From Hymenobacter sp. DG25A (GTDB lineage: Bacteria; Bacteroidota; Bacteroidia; Cytophagales; Hymenobacteraceae): 64,000 nt of DNA. The number at the start of each line of letters is the position of its first letter. Position 1 is the stretch's first letter. The stretch is taken from contig NZ_CP012623.1 of assembly GCF_001280305.1 (NCBI RefSeq), positions 1,798,001 to 1,862,000 on the forward strand, given 5' to 3'. The notes under the pieces were generated by a model that worked only from the letters and a program-made list of their open reading frames with translations, had not been told where the DNA came from and did no database searches. Position numbers and translations under genes: made by a program. Of the stretch, positions 33,925-42,936 are shown in pieces.

Positions 33925-34953
33925 TTATTTTAACTGATATACCCGCTCAATTATCTCTACTACTTTTAGCCCATCCAGCGCATTGGTGGTTGCCGCGCAT
34001 CGGTTTCGAAAGGTATTTATCACATTTTCAATCACCTGCACATGATTGGCGGCGCTGCCCCGGTAAGGTCCGTAATCATTGGCAGGATTGGTGGGCGGCA
34101 ACTCTGGCCGCTGATAATTCCGCAGGTGGCAGTACTCCAGTTTATCCATGTATTGGCCACCAAGGCGGAGGCTGCCGTGCTCGGCTACCACCGTGAGGGA
34201 GCTTTCCAGGTTTTGGCCCCAAACGGCGGTGCTGTATTGCAGCGTACCGCTGCCGCCGCGCACTAAATCAAAGGTAATCAGGCCGGAGTCTTCAAACTCG
34301 GTGATTTGCTGGTGGTTAAAGTCGCGGAAGCGGGCAGATATATTAGTAATGTCGCCGAATACCCAGTAGAGCAAATCCACGAAGTGGCTGAACTGGGTGA
34401 AGAGCGTGCCGCCATCCTGGGCCAGCGTGCCCCGCCAACCGCCGGGGCGGTAGTACTGGGCGTCGCGGTTCCAGAAGCAGTTGAGCTGTACCAGATATAT
34501 CTGCCCCAGGCGGCCTTCATCATAAACCTGCTTTAGCCAGGCGGTGGGCGGGGAGTAGCGGTTCTGCATCACCCCAAATACCAGCCGGCCCGTGGCCTCG
34601 GCCGTGCGCACAATGGCTTCCGCATCGGTGGTGCGCAGGGCAATGGGCTTTTCCACCAGTACATGCAAGCCGGCGTGCAGCCCCTGCATAGCCTGGGGCG
34701 CGTGCAAGTAATTGGGCGTCGCCACAGTCAGTACATCAGCGCCGGGTCCGGAAAGCAGGTACTGATCTAGCGAAGTAAAGAAAGGCACCCCGGGAAATTC
34801 GGCTGCCAAGCCGGGCGCCAGCTCCTGCTGCGCATCAATCAGGGCCACCAGCCGGGCACCGGGCTGCCGGGAAACCAGCGCCGCGTGCCGCCGGCCAATA
34901 TGGCCTACACCACAAATTACAAACCGAATGGCGGGAAGGGCGGAATCATTCAC
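33925..34953 (-). CDS. Gfo/Idh/MocA family sugar oxidoreductase (WlbA/WbpB-like)
   Basis: 342 residues. Rossmann motif VICGVGHIGRRHAAL at the N-terminus (about residues 12-26), EKPIALRT (the conserved EKP) near residue 100 and a C-terminal dimer/sheet domain with FWNRDAQYYRPGGWRGTLAQDGGTLFTQFSHFVDLLYWVFG. This pattern is found in UDP-GlcNAcA 3-dehydrogenases such as WlbA/WbpB. The gene upstream on the same strand is a DegT-type aminotransferase of the kind that acts next in that pathway, so the pair probably makes a 3-amino sugar nucleotide. Confidence 0.85.
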   Translation of the reverse strand: MNDSALPAIRFVICGVGHIGRRHAALVSRQPGARLVALIDAQQELAPGLAAEFPGVPFFTSLDQYLLSGPGADVLTVATPNYLHAPQAMQGLHAGLHVLVEKPIALRTTDAEAIVRTAEATGRLVFGVMQNRYSPPTAWLKQVYDEGRLGQIYLVQLNCFWNRDAQYYRPGGWRGTLAQDGGTLFTQFSHFVDLLYWVFGDITNISARFRDFNHQQITEFEDSGLITFDLVRGGSGTLQYSTAVWGQNLESSLTVVAEHGSLRLGGQYMDKLEYCHLRNYQRPELPPTNPANDYGPYRGSAANHVQVIENVINTFRNRCAATTNALDGLKVVEIIERVYQLK

Positions 34954-35026
34954 AATAGGCGAATGTAGCGGGAACAGCGTAAATCCGGGCTATCGGAATG
35001 GCTTTGCTTTCACAGACAGGCGCTAT

Positions 35027-36139
35027 TTAGAAAAAGCTTCTCACTGCCTCCCCTATGAAAGCCACCTGTTCCGGCGCGAGGGTAGGATGAATGGGCACCG
35101 ATAACACCTTCTGGCACAGCCGCTCAGCCACGGGAAACTGCCCGGCCTGGTAGCCTAAGTAATGATAAGCAGGCTGCCGGTGCACCGGCAAGGGGTAGTA
35201 TACCACGCTGGGAACTCCCAGGGCGGCCAGGTGCTTTTGCAGCACATCGCGGCGGGTAGGGTCCGTTAGCTGAACGGTGTACTGGTGGAACACGTGCGTG
35301 CTGCGAGGGTCGCGGGCGGGCACCAGCAGGCCCGCTATGCCGGCAAAAGCGGCATCATACCGGGCTGCTATGTGCTGGCGCGCGGCCGTCCACTGCTCCA
35401 GGTGCCGCAGCTTCACGCGCAGCAGGGCCGCCTGCAGGGTATCAAGCCGGGAATTGAGGCCGATGTGCTCGTGGTGGTACTTGCGCGTTTGCCCGTGGTT
35501 GGCCAGTTGGCGCAGCAGCTCGGCCCGGCTGGAATCGTGGGTGAACAGGGCGCCCCCGTCCCCCATAGCACCCAGGTTTTTACTGGGGAAAAACGAGGTG
35601 GTGCCCACCTCTCCTACGGTGCCGGCCGCCCAGGTTTCCCCGGTGCTGGTAGTGAACGTAGCGCCCAGCGACTGGGCATTGTCTTCGATAAGCGCCAGGT
35701 TATGGTGGTCGGCAAGACGGCGCAGGCTTTCTAAATCGGCGCACTGTCCAAATAAATGCACTGCTACTATGGCCCCGGTGCGCGGCGTAATAGCGGCCTC
35801 CACGGCATGCGGATCCAGCCCGAAGGTGGTTGGCAGCACATCAACCGGCACTGGTACCAGCCCCAGCAAGGCGGCAGCTTCCAGCGTAGCTACATAGGTA
35901 AAAGCAGGAACCAGCACTTCACTTCCCTGGGGCAGGCGCAAGCTCATAAGGGCCAGCTGAAGGGCATCGGTACCATTGGCGCAGGGTACCACGTGCGGGC
36001 CGCCCAGGTACTGACTTAGCTCCTGCACAAATTCTGCAACCGCCGGGCCCTGAATAAAAGCGCTTTCATCCAGGCATTGCCGCAGCGCGGCATCCAGCTC
36101 GGCGCGCAGGGGCGCGTGCTGGGCCGCCAGGTCCAGCAT
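35027..36139 (-). CDS. DegT/DnrJ/EryC1 aminotransferase (WbpE/WlbC-like)
   Basis: About 370 residues from the ATG at 36139 (MLDLAAQHAPLRAELD), where family similarity begins; an ATG at 36196 is possible and would add 19 residues. ANGTDALQLAL binds PLP phosphate, EDNAQSLGA carries the Asp contacting the pyridine ring, and FFPSKNLGAMGDGGAL holds the PLP lysine. The closest functional type is the 3-aminotransferase of UDP-diacetamido-uronic acid pathways. It is 73 bases upstream of the Gfo/Idh/MocA gene. Confidence 0.87.
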   Translation of the reverse strand: MLDLAAQHAPLRAELDAALRQCLDESAFIQGPAVAEFVQELSQYLGGPHVVPCANGTDALQLALMSLRLPQGSEVLVPAFTYVATLEAAALLGLVPVPVDVLPTTFGLDPHAVEAAITPRTGAIVAVHLFGQCADLESLRRLADHHNLALIEDNAQSLGATFTTSTGETWAAGTVGEVGTTSFFPSKNLGAMGDGGALFTHDSSRAELLRQLANHGQTRKYHHEHIGLNSRLDTLQAALLRVKLRHLEQWTAARQHIAARYDAAFAGIAGLLVPARDPRSTHVFHQYTVQLTDPTRRDVLQKHLAALGVPSVVYYPLPVHRQPAYHYLGYQAGQFPVAERLCQKVLSVPIHPTLAPEQVAFIGEAVRSFF

Positions 36140-36329
36140 TAGTATGGGGGGCGTAAAAGCAGGAATGGACAAGCAGGCAGAATAACAGGGCGGCATCAAA
36201 GATAGAAGGAGGCGCGAAACCCGGGGCGGAAGCCCAGCGTAACCCCGCCCTGAAAGCCTGCGTTAAGCAGCGAAAGGATACTCTCTCCCTCAAGTACTCT
36301 TGTTTCTCCCTTATCTTTTCCCAACTACC

Positions 36330-37187
36330 ATGATAAAGAAAACCTTCACTATAAACGCGCTGGCTGCTATTCTATTAGCCGGCGGCGTGTCGTTTACGCA
36401 CAGCAGCTGCACCCGCTCTGAACAAAAGGAGGTTTCGCAGGAAGGCGAACAGGCCTATAACGACTTCAAAACGTTTGTAACTGACGCCGAAACCCGCGCT
36501 GAAAACGCTGCCAACGAAACCGAAGCCGACTTCAATCAGGAAACCACCCAGCTGAAGTCAGACTTCGATGCCAAAGTGGCGGCCGTTGATAAGTATGCGG
36601 ATCAGTATGATGACGCCCGCCGTCAGGAAATTGAGCAGCTGCGCACCCGCTACACTACCGCTTACGACAAGCGCGACATGGCCTGGAAAAACCGGGCTTC
36701 GGCCACCGGTACCACCGCCACAACTACTACCGTGAAAATGGGCAAGTACTACAAGCCCATGACCAGCGAGTATGCGGCCGTAACGCCCCAGAACGTGCGT
36801 GCTAAATACGAGGCCTTCACGGCCATGGTAAAAGCCAACGAGAACCGTTACGATATCGACGACTGGCGCAACGTAAATGCCGACTGGCGCACCTTGGATG
36901 AGCGCTATGACGCCATCAAAGACCAGGTATCCACCGCCGACCGCGAGGAAATTGCCAAGGAAAAGGCCAAGTACGCCGCCTTCAAGTCGTTTGATAAGAC
37001 TGAAGCCCGCGTGGCAGAAGGTGCCGGCGCCGTTGGTGGCGCGGCCAAAGATGTAGCCGGCGGAGCCAAGGAAGTAGGTAAAGATGTAGGCCAGGGCGCC
37101 AAAAAAGTAGGCAGCAAAGTGGGCAACGCCGTGAAAGGCGCCTACAAAGAAGTCAAGAGCGAAGTAAAAAATACCGACAACGACTAA
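36330..37187 (+). CDS. Exported protein with LEA-like amphipathic tail
   Basis: About 285 residues from the ATG at 36330 (MIKKTFTINALAAILLAGGV). The signal sequence ends near THSSCTRSEQ, where Cys could be lipidated although the lipobox is not canonical. The body (about 25-220) is very rich in Ala, Glu, Lys and Asp and should be helical. The C-terminal ~60 residues consist of short Gly/Ala/Lys/Val repeats (VGGAAKDVAGGAKEVGKDV...), resembling the 11-residue repeats of late-embryogenesis-abundant proteins. Perhaps a stress- or desiccation-related envelope protein; function not known. Confidence 0.75.
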   Translation: MIKKTFTINALAAILLAGGVSFTHSSCTRSEQKEVSQEGEQAYNDFKTFVTDAETRAENAANETEADFNQETTQLKSDFDAKVAAVDKYADQYDDARRQEIEQLRTRYTTAYDKRDMAWKNRASATGTTATTTTVKMGKYYKPMTSEYAAVTPQNVRAKYEAFTAMVKANENRYDIDDWRNVNADWRTLDERYDAIKDQVSTADREEIAKEKAKYAAFKSFDKTEARVAEGAGAVGGAAKDVAGGAKEVGKDVGQGAKKVGSKVGNAVKGAYKEVKSEVKNTDND

Positions 37188-37218
37188 CCCACCCCGGTTA
37201 CTAAACCATTGCAACAAC

Positions 37219-37256
37219 AAGCGCCAGCCTTCCTCCAGGCTGGCGCTTTATTTTTT
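37219..37256. terminator. Bidirectional terminator
   Basis: AAGCGCCAGCCT (37219-37230) pairs with AGGCTGGCGCTT (37237-37248) and is followed by TATTTTTT. It ends the LEA-like gene and overlaps the stop of the convergent GT2 gene. Confidence 0.82.
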
Positions 37257-38159
37257 GCCGATGCGCAGGCGCTGTAGCTCCTGCAACGCCCAGTACAGTT
37301 TGAGCGCATCCAGCTGCCGCAGGTCAGGAGTCCCGGAAAGCAGCGCTTGTTGCACCCTTTGGTAAATCAGCCCAAACCCCGCCTGATACAGCCCGGCCAG
37401 CCCTAAGCGCCATAGCCACAGGGCTGTCTGTAATAGCCTGGTGCCGGTGCCCCACCCTTCGGTTTGATACAGGTAGACCAGATTGCGCGCGGCCTGCTGG
37501 GCTTTCTCCAGAAAATGGGCAGCACACTCCAGGCCATCATGTAGCACGGGGTTATCTACATGATGCACGGCAATGCCCGCTTGCTGCAGCTGCCAGCCCA
37601 GCTTGCTATCCTCGTGGCCGTAGTGCATCAGGGCTTCATCCAACCCAAACCGTCGGAATACGGCGGACTCCAGCAGCACATTTTTCAGGATAAACGACTC
37701 ATACGGCTGTTGCTGCCGCACCCGGGCCGGGCGGGCTTCCCGCAGCCGGCCGTGTTGCCAGCGCAGCCGCTGCTCCGGCGCGGCAGGCGCAGTTTTGGCG
37801 TACACCGTACCGCCTACTACTACAGGTGCCGTGCCGAGACAGGCGGCATAGCGGGCAAGAAAGTCAGCCTGAGGCAGGGAGATGTTGTTATCCAGCAGCA
37901 GCAGCCAGGGGTGCCGGGCCGCGGCGGCCAGCTGGTTGCGAATAGCCGACCGGCCCACATTGCGCGGCAGCTCCCGATAAATAACGCCTGGCCAGGCAGC
38001 TACGGGGCGGTTTAGCCGGCGCGTAGCCTCATCGGAGGCGTCATCAAAACAAAGGATTTCTACCGGCCCGGGCCATCTGGCGGCCTGTTGTACCAGCGCC
38101 TGCACCAGCGGGGTTACGTCCCGGCAATAAATGGGCAGCAAAACCGACAGGCCGGGCAT
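37248..38159 (-). CDS. Glycosyltransferase family 2
   Basis: 303 residues, GT-A fold. The N-terminus LSVLLPIYCRDVTPLVQALV, EILCFDDASDEATRRLN and the metal-binding region LLLLDNNISLP (in place of the classical DxD) are GT2 features; DEALMHYGHEDSKLGWQL holds the ED acceptor motif. No membrane span is obvious in the catalytic part. It is encoded next to the ftsE-like gene with a 36-base gap, same strand, but functional linkage is unclear. Substrate unknown. Confidence 0.87.
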   Translation of the reverse strand: MPGLSVLLPIYCRDVTPLVQALVQQAARWPGPVEILCFDDASDEATRRLNRPVAAWPGVIYRELPRNVGRSAIRNQLAAAARHPWLLLLDNNISLPQADFLARYAACLGTAPVVVGGTVYAKTAPAAPEQRLRWQHGRLREARPARVRQQQPYESFILKNVLLESAVFRRFGLDEALMHYGHEDSKLGWQLQQAGIAVHHVDNPVLHDGLECAAHFLEKAQQAARNLVYLYQTEGWGTGTRLLQTALWLWRLGLAGLYQAGFGLIYQRVQQALLSGTPDLRQLDALKLYWALQELQRLRIGKK

Positions 38160-38195
38160 GGCAATGCGAAAGGTCAGAAAAGAGAAAGCCCGGGG

Positions 38196-38903
38196 CTAGT
38201 TGCCACTCAGCTCCATGGGCAGCACGGTGGAGTCCAGCAACTGGCCGTCCTTGCATTGGAGCACGCGCTTGGGGTAATTTTTGATTAGCTGATAATTGTG
38301 CGTGGCCATGAGCACGGCGGTGCCGGCATTGTTGATTTCCATGAACAGGCGCATAATACTGTCCGTCACGTCAGGGTCCAGGTTGCCGGTGGGCTCATCG
38401 GCCAGCAGCAGCAGAGGCTCGTTGAGCAGGGCCCGGGCAATAACTACCCGCTGCTGCTCGCCGCCGGAAAGCTGGTGCGGCATTTTGCTGCCGGCGTTGG
38501 ACAGCCCCACACGCATGAGTACGTCGGAGATGCGCTGCTTTTTCAGGGACTTGCCTTTCCAGCCGGTGGCGTTCAGCACAAATAGCAGGTTATCGGCCAC
38601 GGTGCGGTCGAAGAGCAGCTGAAAGTCCTGAAAGATGATGCCCAGCTTGCGGCGCAGCATGGGTACTTTGCCGCTGCTGAGGCGCGGCAGGGCAAATCCG
38701 GCTACGGTACCGGCGCCCACGCCCAGGGGCAGGTCGGCGTAAATGGTTTTCAGCAATGAGCTTTTGCCCGAGCCGGTACGGCCTACCAGGTACGCAAATT
38801 CACCCTTATCCAGGGCAAACGATACTTTCTGCAGCACGGTGTTCACGTCCTGCATAATGTAGGCATCGTGCAGCTCAATAACCGGGTTGGCAGCGGTGGG
38901 CAT
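38196..38903 (-). CDS. ftsE: Cell division ATP-binding protein FtsE-like
   Basis: 235 residues from the ATG at 38903 ([19 protein letters not shown]). Walker A is GRTGSGKS (residues 41-48), the signature is [15 protein letters not shown] and Walker B is [13 protein letters not shown]. Sequence style fits the FtsE/LolD branch, with [14 protein letters not shown] as in FtsE. FtsE pairs with FtsX to activate peptidoglycan hydrolases at division. No ftsX is adjacent, which is common in Bacteroidota, but LolD-type function cannot be fully excluded. Confidence 0.85.
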   Translation of the reverse strand: MPTAANPVIELHDAYIMQDVNTVLQKVSFALDKGEFAYLVGRTGSGKSSLLKTIYADLPLGVGAGTVAGFALPRLSSGKVPMLRRKLGIIFQDFQLLFDRTVADNLLFVLNATGWKGKSLKKQRISDVLMRVGLSNAGSKMPHQLSGGEQQRVVIARALLNEPLLLLADEPTGNLDPDVTDSIMRLFMEINNAGTAVLMATHNYQLIKNYPKRVLQCKDGQLLDSTVLPMELSGN

Positions 38904-38992
38904 AAAAGCAAGATAGCGCGAAGCACGGCTCCGCTCGTTCAACAATTCAAAAAACCAGAGTACCGGAAGCTAAGCGCGGCAAATGGCCGCCG

Positions 38993-39196
38993 CTATACTT
39001 CCAGCTTTTGCAATTTACCGAACTCCAAGCCCTCAATAACGCCGGCCAGTGCAATTTCTTTGCCTTCCAGCCCGTAGCGGTGCAAATCTTTCAGGGGGCG
39101 GTCGGCCCGGAAATAAGCTATGAGCACGAAGTTCTCATCCCGCAGCTGGATGTAGTCTGGAATCTTGGCCTTGCCTTTTACTTTAATGATATACAC
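38993..39196 (-). CDS. Small conserved-looking hypothetical protein
   Basis: 67 residues, MYIIKVKGKAKIPDYIQLRD followed by ENFVLIAYFRADRPLKDLHRYGL and a C-terminal GKEIALAGVIEGLEFGKLQKLEV. It reads as a compact beta-rich domain with sensible hydrophobic spacing. It lies alone between ftsE and an inverted repeat. No family recognised; it is included because codon use is like that of the neighbours and no overlapping gene explains the region. Confidence 0.6.
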   Translation of the reverse strand: MYIIKVKGKAKIPDYIQLRDENFVLIAYFRADRPLKDLHRYGLEGKEIALAGVIEGLEFGKLQKLEV

Positions 39197-39222
39197 CGCT
39201 GTGCTTGGCTAATCTGACTGAA

Positions 39223-39275
39223 TGCATTCTGAATGCGGAAAAACGCCAGCGCGCTTCTTCGTCATTCAGAATGCA
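39223..39275. repeat. Inverted repeat, 13-bp perfect arms
   Basis: TGCATTCTGAATG (39223-39235) and CATTCAGAATGCA (39263-39275) are perfect reverse complements around a 27-base loop. It lies between the small hypothetical gene and the aldolase gene, both on the reverse strand, and could form a hairpin without a T-run. Confidence 0.75.
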
Positions 39276-39297
39276 TACAATCAGCAGGCAGAAAAGA

Positions 39298-39954
39298 TTA
39301 TTCGTTTACGCGCTTGTGGTCGGCCAGGAACGTGGCCAGGCCTTTGTCGGTAAGCGGGTGGTGCAGCAAACCGGTAATTACGCTCAGCGGGCAGGTAGCC
39401 ACATCGGCGCCCAGCTCAGCGCACTGAATCAGGTGCGGCACGTGGCGCACGGAGGCAGCCAGCACCTGCGTAGGATAGCCGTAGTTGGAGAAAATGTCCA
39501 CAATCTGCTGAATAAGCTGCATGCCATCAGCTCCGATGTCATCCAGACGACCCACGAAAGGCGACACGTAAGTAGCACCGGCCTTAGCGGCCAGCAGCGC
39601 CTGCCCGGCTGAGAAAATCAGCGTGCAGTTGGTTTTGATGCCTTTCTCCGAGAAATACTTGATGGCTTTCACGCCGTCCCGGATCATGGGCACCTTCACT
39701 ACGATGTTGGGGTGCAGCTCAGCCAGGGCCTCTCCTTCCCGGATAATGCCTTCGTAGTCGGTGGCAATTACTTCGGCCGACACGTCGCCGTCTACCATTT
39801 CGCAGATCTGGCGGTAGTGCGACATCACGGCATCAGTGCCTTTAATGCCCTCTTTGGCCATCAGCGAGGGGTTGGTGGTTACACCGTCGAGCACACCTAG
39901 CTCTACGGCTTCCTGAATTTCCTTCAGGTTGGCGGTATCAATGAAGAATTTCAT
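39298..39954 (-). CDS. Transaldolase / fructose-6-phosphate aldolase-like
   Basis: 218 residues from the ATG at 39954; the frame is open for 39 codons upstream but the family starts at [24 protein letters not shown] (residues 26-36) and the Schiff-base lysine Lys87 in NIVVKVPM fit the small transaldolase/FSA group, with [14 protein letters not shown] later. The enzyme acts in sugar phosphate metabolism in the cytoplasm. Members of this short group are called either transaldolase or FSA; sequence alone does not decide. Confidence 0.92.
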   Translation of the reverse strand: MKFFIDTANLKEIQEAVELGVLDGVTTNPSLMAKEGIKGTDAVMSHYRQICEMVDGDVSAEVIATDYEGIIREGEALAELHPNIVVKVPMIRDGVKAIKYFSEKGIKTNCTLIFSAGQALLAAKAGATYVSPFVGRLDDIGADGMQLIQQIVDIFSNYGYPTQVLAASVRHVPHLIQCAELGADVATCPLSVITGLLHHPLTDKGLATFLADHKRVNE

Positions 39955-40043
39955 GCGGGTAGATTGGAAACAACAATGCCCCAAAGCTAACCGATTGCGG
40001 GCAAACGCACCGCGCGGTTTCGTTGGGGCATGGACAAAAAAAA

Positions 40044-40131
40044 GCGAACCAATATCGCACCGCTCAACCACCTACCCTTGCTACCTTCCGGTCCTGGGGG
40101 AGTTCAGCGGGAGCTGGTCGTACTGATTCGC
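40044..40131 (-). ncRNA. ffs: Signal recognition particle RNA (small, 4.5S type)
   Basis: On the reverse strand the SRP RNA domain IV core AGGACCGGAAGGTAGCAAGG is present (with the GGAA tetraloop flanked by symmetric and asymmetric internal loops), extended by CTGAACTCCCCC on one side and TAGGTGGTTGAGCGG on the other. The ends pair: CGAATCA at 40130-40124 with TGGTTCG at 40051-40045. A T-run (TTTTTTTT) follows directly as terminator. It binds Ffh, which is also encoded in this window, to target nascent membrane proteins. Exact ends are estimated from pairing. Confidence 0.92.
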
Positions 40132-40136
40132 CGTTG

Positions 40137-40144
40137 CAAATATA
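40137..40144 (-). promoter_or_regulatory. Promoter -7 box of the SRP RNA gene
   Basis: The reverse strand reads TATATTTG, an exact TAnnTTTG, six bases before the estimated 5' end of the RNA. A TTG lies 21 bases further upstream, consistent with the -33 element. Confidence 0.75.
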
Positions 40145-40283
40145 CGCAGGTTTTCGTGGGCCGCGCAATAATTCTGCATTCTTTGCCTGTTAAGGGCATC
40201 CTGGCACAGCAAACCACCTAGCACTCAAGCGGCAACGGCTGACAAAAAAATCAGCACCCCACCCTTTTTACCTGCTTCACTAA

Positions 40284-40323
40284 CAAAAAAAGAAGGAACG
40301 CCTGGGCGTTCCTTCTTTTTTTG
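40284..40323. terminator. Bidirectional terminator
   Basis: An 18-bp perfect stem with a 2-base gap (AAGAAGGAACGCC / GGCGTTCCTTCTT core) flanked by A and T runs. It lies downstream of the reverse-strand gene at 40372-40899 and upstream of the SRP RNA promoter, insulating the two. Confidence 0.85.
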
Positions 40324-40371
40324 TTTTCATAGCGCAGAGAGAGAGGTCGGGGTGGAGCGGAGGATGGGATA

Positions 40372-40899
40372 TTATTTTACCCGGGCTTTGCTACGGGCAG
40401 CAGCCGCAGCTTCCAGATACACGTTCAGCGGGAGGTTATTACTGGCATTCAGCTCTTTATCAGCATAGCCCATGTAGCTAAACAGTAAGGAGTTGATACC
40501 GGCCGGTACTTTAATAGTATACTCGCCATCGGCATTGGTGCTGGCCGCTATGGCAGCGCCTTTCACATACACGGTAGCGCCTACTAGTGGCTGGCTTTCT
40601 TCATTCAGCACTTTGCCTTTCAAAACCACCATTTCCGGCTGGCTGGCAGCCGCTACTTCCGTAGAGGTGGGAGTTTTCACTTCTTCTGCGAGGGCCGCCT
40701 GGGGAGCCGCCGCAGCCGGCGTGGTGAGTGGAGCCAGCTCTTCCGCCTGTACTTCGGTAGTTGGAGTGGGCTGATGCATCATCTGCACTGCAATCAGCGC
40801 AGTGGCAGGCGTTACAGAGACCTGAGGTTGTTCCTGGGCAAATAGAACTGCTGGCGTCAGCCAGGTCAGGAATGCCAGCGAAGAGGAGAGGTAACGCAT
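40372..40899 (-). CDS. Secreted carboxypeptidase-like regulatory domain protein
   Basis: About 175 residues from the ATG at 40899 (MRYLSSSLAFLTWLTPAVLFAQEQ), a clear signal peptide. A low-complexity Ala/Thr/Pro/Glu linker (about 30-90) leads to a carboxypeptidase regulatory-like (CarboxypepD_reg) domain: VVLKGKVLNEESQPLVGATV, then GAAIAASTNADGEYTIKVPAG and LLFSYMGYADKE. In Bacteroidota this domain usually heads TonB-dependent receptors, but here it stands alone with a basic C-terminus (RSKARVK). Role unknown. Confidence 0.8.
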   Translation of the reverse strand: MRYLSSSLAFLTWLTPAVLFAQEQPQVSVTPATALIAVQMMHQPTPTTEVQAEELAPLTTPAAAAPQAALAEEVKTPTSTEVAAASQPEMVVLKGKVLNEESQPLVGATVYVKGAAIAASTNADGEYTIKVPAGINSLLFSYMGYADKELNASNNLPLNVYLEAAAAARSKARVK

Positions 40900-41154
40900 G
40901 ACAGCACGGGGTTTGAGTGAGCGGTACTGTGACAAAGGTGCACGATAATAGCAGGCAACAAAAGGCATATTGTGACTCAATTGTGACCTATAAGACAATT
41001 ACAATACATTGTATTTTACGCCTTTATATCCAGTATAATAACTATATACATGGTACTATTTTCATTTATACTCCTGCATTATATAGTCAATTTGTGACAT
41101 CTATGGTTTCTAATTTTACTTTGCCCTCCGAAGAATAGCTTTCTTTAAATGTGT

Positions 41155-41185
41155 TTTGTCGGCAGGCGGGGTGGTCTTACCTTTG
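41155..41185 (+). promoter_or_regulatory. Promoter overlapping the guaA start region
   Basis: TTTG (41155-41158), 19 bases, then TACCTTTG (41178-41185): a perfect Bacteroidota promoter. The -7 box ends only three bases before the guaA ATG at 41189, so transcription would begin at or just after that ATG. Confidence 0.7.
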
Positions 41186-41188
41186 CCC

Positions 41189-42721
41189 ATGCCTCAACAG
41201 ATTCTGATTCTCGATTTTGGGTCGCAGTACACGCAGCTCATTGCCCGGCGCATCCGGGAATTGAACGTCTACTGCGAAATTCATCCGTATAATCACGCCC
41301 CGGACCTCACTGAGGACATCCGGGGCGTTGTGCTTTCGGGCTCGCCCTGCTCCGTGCGCGACCCGGAAGCACCCAACCCCGACCTCAGCAAGTACCTGGG
41401 CCATGTGCCGGTGCTGGGCGTGTGCTACGGCGCACAGCTGCTGGCGCAGCAAAACGGCGGCGAAGTGCTGCCGGCCACCATCCGCGAGTACGGCCGCGCC
41501 CGCCTCACCCACGTGCACCACGACTCTCCCCTGCTGCACGGTGTGCCTACGGAGTCGCAGGTCTGGATGTCGCACGGCGACACCATTAAGACGCTGCCGG
41601 CCGGTTTCGACATCATTGCGGGCACGCCGGAAGTAGCCGTGGCCGCCTTCCATATCCAGGGTCAGGACACGTATGGTATTCAGTTTCACCCTGAAGTAAC
41701 GCACTCTACTGATGGCAAAACGCTGCTGCAGAACTTTGTAGTAAGCATTTGCGGGCTGGACCAGAGCTGGACGCCGGAGCACTTCGTGGACAGCATGGTG
41801 GAAACCCTGCAGCGCACCATTGGCGAGGAGGACCAGGTGATTCTGGGCTTGTCCGGCGGCGTTGACTCTTCGGTAGCGGCCTTGCTGCTGCACAAAGCCA
41901 TTGGCAAGCGCCTGCACGGCATCTTCGTGAACAATGGCCTGCTGCGCAAAGATGAGTACGAGCAGGTGCTGCACTCCTATAAAGACCTGGGCCTGAATGT
42001 GCGTGGCGTAGATGCCTCCCCGGAATTCTACGAAGCCCTGAAAGGCCTCACCGACCCCGAACTGAAGCGCAAAGCCATTGGCCGCACCTTTATTGAGGTG
42101 TTCGATCGGGAAGCCCAGAAAGTAGAAGGTGCCCGCTGGCTGGCCCAGGGCACCATTTATCCCGATGTGATTGAGTCGGTGTCGGTGAAGGGTCCGGCCG
42201 TCACCATCAAGAGCCACCACAACGTGGGCGGCCTGCCGGAGAAAATGAATCTGCGCATTGTGGAGCCGCTGCGGGCTTTGTTTAAGGATGAGGTGCGCGA
42301 AGTAGGCCACACGCTGGAGCTGCCGGTGAACATTCTGCACCGCCACCCCTTCCCCGGCCCCGGCCTGGGCATACGCATCCTCGGCGACATTACCCCCGCC
42401 AAAGTAGACCTGCTGCAACGCGCCGACGCCATCTTCATCAACGGCCTGAAAGAATACGGCCTCTACGACCAGGTATGGCAGGCCGGCGTGATGCTGCTCC
42501 CCATCCAAAGCGTGGGCGTTATGGGCGATGAGCGCACCTATGAGCAGGTAGTAGCCCTGCGCGCCGTGACCAGCGTAGACGGCATGACGGCCGACTGGGC
42601 CCACCTCCCCTACGAGTTTCTGGCCGACGTCAGCAACAAAATCATCAACCAGGTACGCGGCATCAACCGCGTGGTGTATGATATCAGCTCTAAGCCCCCG
42701 GCCACTATTGAGTGGGAATAG
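41189..42721 (+). CDS. guaA: GMP synthase (glutamine-hydrolysing)
   Basis: 510 residues from the ATG at 41189. The N-terminal class I glutamine amidotransferase domain has [21 protein letters not shown] at its start, nucleophile Cys79 in [10 protein letters not shown] and FHPEVTHS. The ATP-pyrophosphatase domain has [13 protein letters not shown], and the C-terminal dimerisation domain ends KPPATIEWE as usual. It converts XMP to GMP. The family start matches this ATG, which makes the very short distance to the promoter notable. Confidence 0.98.
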   Translation: MPQQILILDFGSQYTQLIARRIRELNVYCEIHPYNHAPDLTEDIRGVVLSGSPCSVRDPEAPNPDLSKYLGHVPVLGVCYGAQLLAQQNGGEVLPATIREYGRARLTHVHHDSPLLHGVPTESQVWMSHGDTIKTLPAGFDIIAGTPEVAVAAFHIQGQDTYGIQFHPEVTHSTDGKTLLQNFVVSICGLDQSWTPEHFVDSMVETLQRTIGEEDQVILGLSGGVDSSVAALLLHKAIGKRLHGIFVNNGLLRKDEYEQVLHSYKDLGLNVRGVDASPEFYEALKGLTDPELKRKAIGRTFIEVFDREAQKVEGARWLAQGTIYPDVIESVSVKGPAVTIKSHHNVGGLPEKMNLRIVEPLRALFKDEVREVGHTLELPVNILHRHPFPGPGLGIRILGDITPAKVDLLQRADAIFINGLKEYGLYDQVWQAGVMLLPIQSVGVMGDERTYEQVVALRAVTSVDGMTADWAHLPYEFLADVSNKIINQVRGINRVVYDISSKPPATIEWE

Positions 42722-42739
42722 CCTCTGGGCTTTATCTTA

Positions 42740-42777
42740 AAAACAAGCCGTTTCAGCTGTCTGGAACGGCTTGTTTT
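42740..42777 (+). terminator. Terminator after guaA
   Basis: AAAACAAGCCGTT (42740-42752) pairs with AACGGCTTGTTTT (42765-42777), 19 bases after the guaA stop. Confidence 0.85.
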
Positions 42778-42936
42778 ATGACAGCATATTATGATGGCAG
42801 GCTGATGAACCCAATTCACGGCAGTACATTGACCATCAAAAGCCTTAACCCAGTGCGCCCTAAAAGCCAGGACACCCAAGCCGCATACTGTGATGGGGTT
42901 GCTATATCTTGAATTACCCAATTTGCGCTAGCCTCT

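Noticed and set aside
41177..42604. 475-codon reverse frame opposite guaA
   Set aside because: Shadow frame of a conserved gene; no start context and no recognisable domain.
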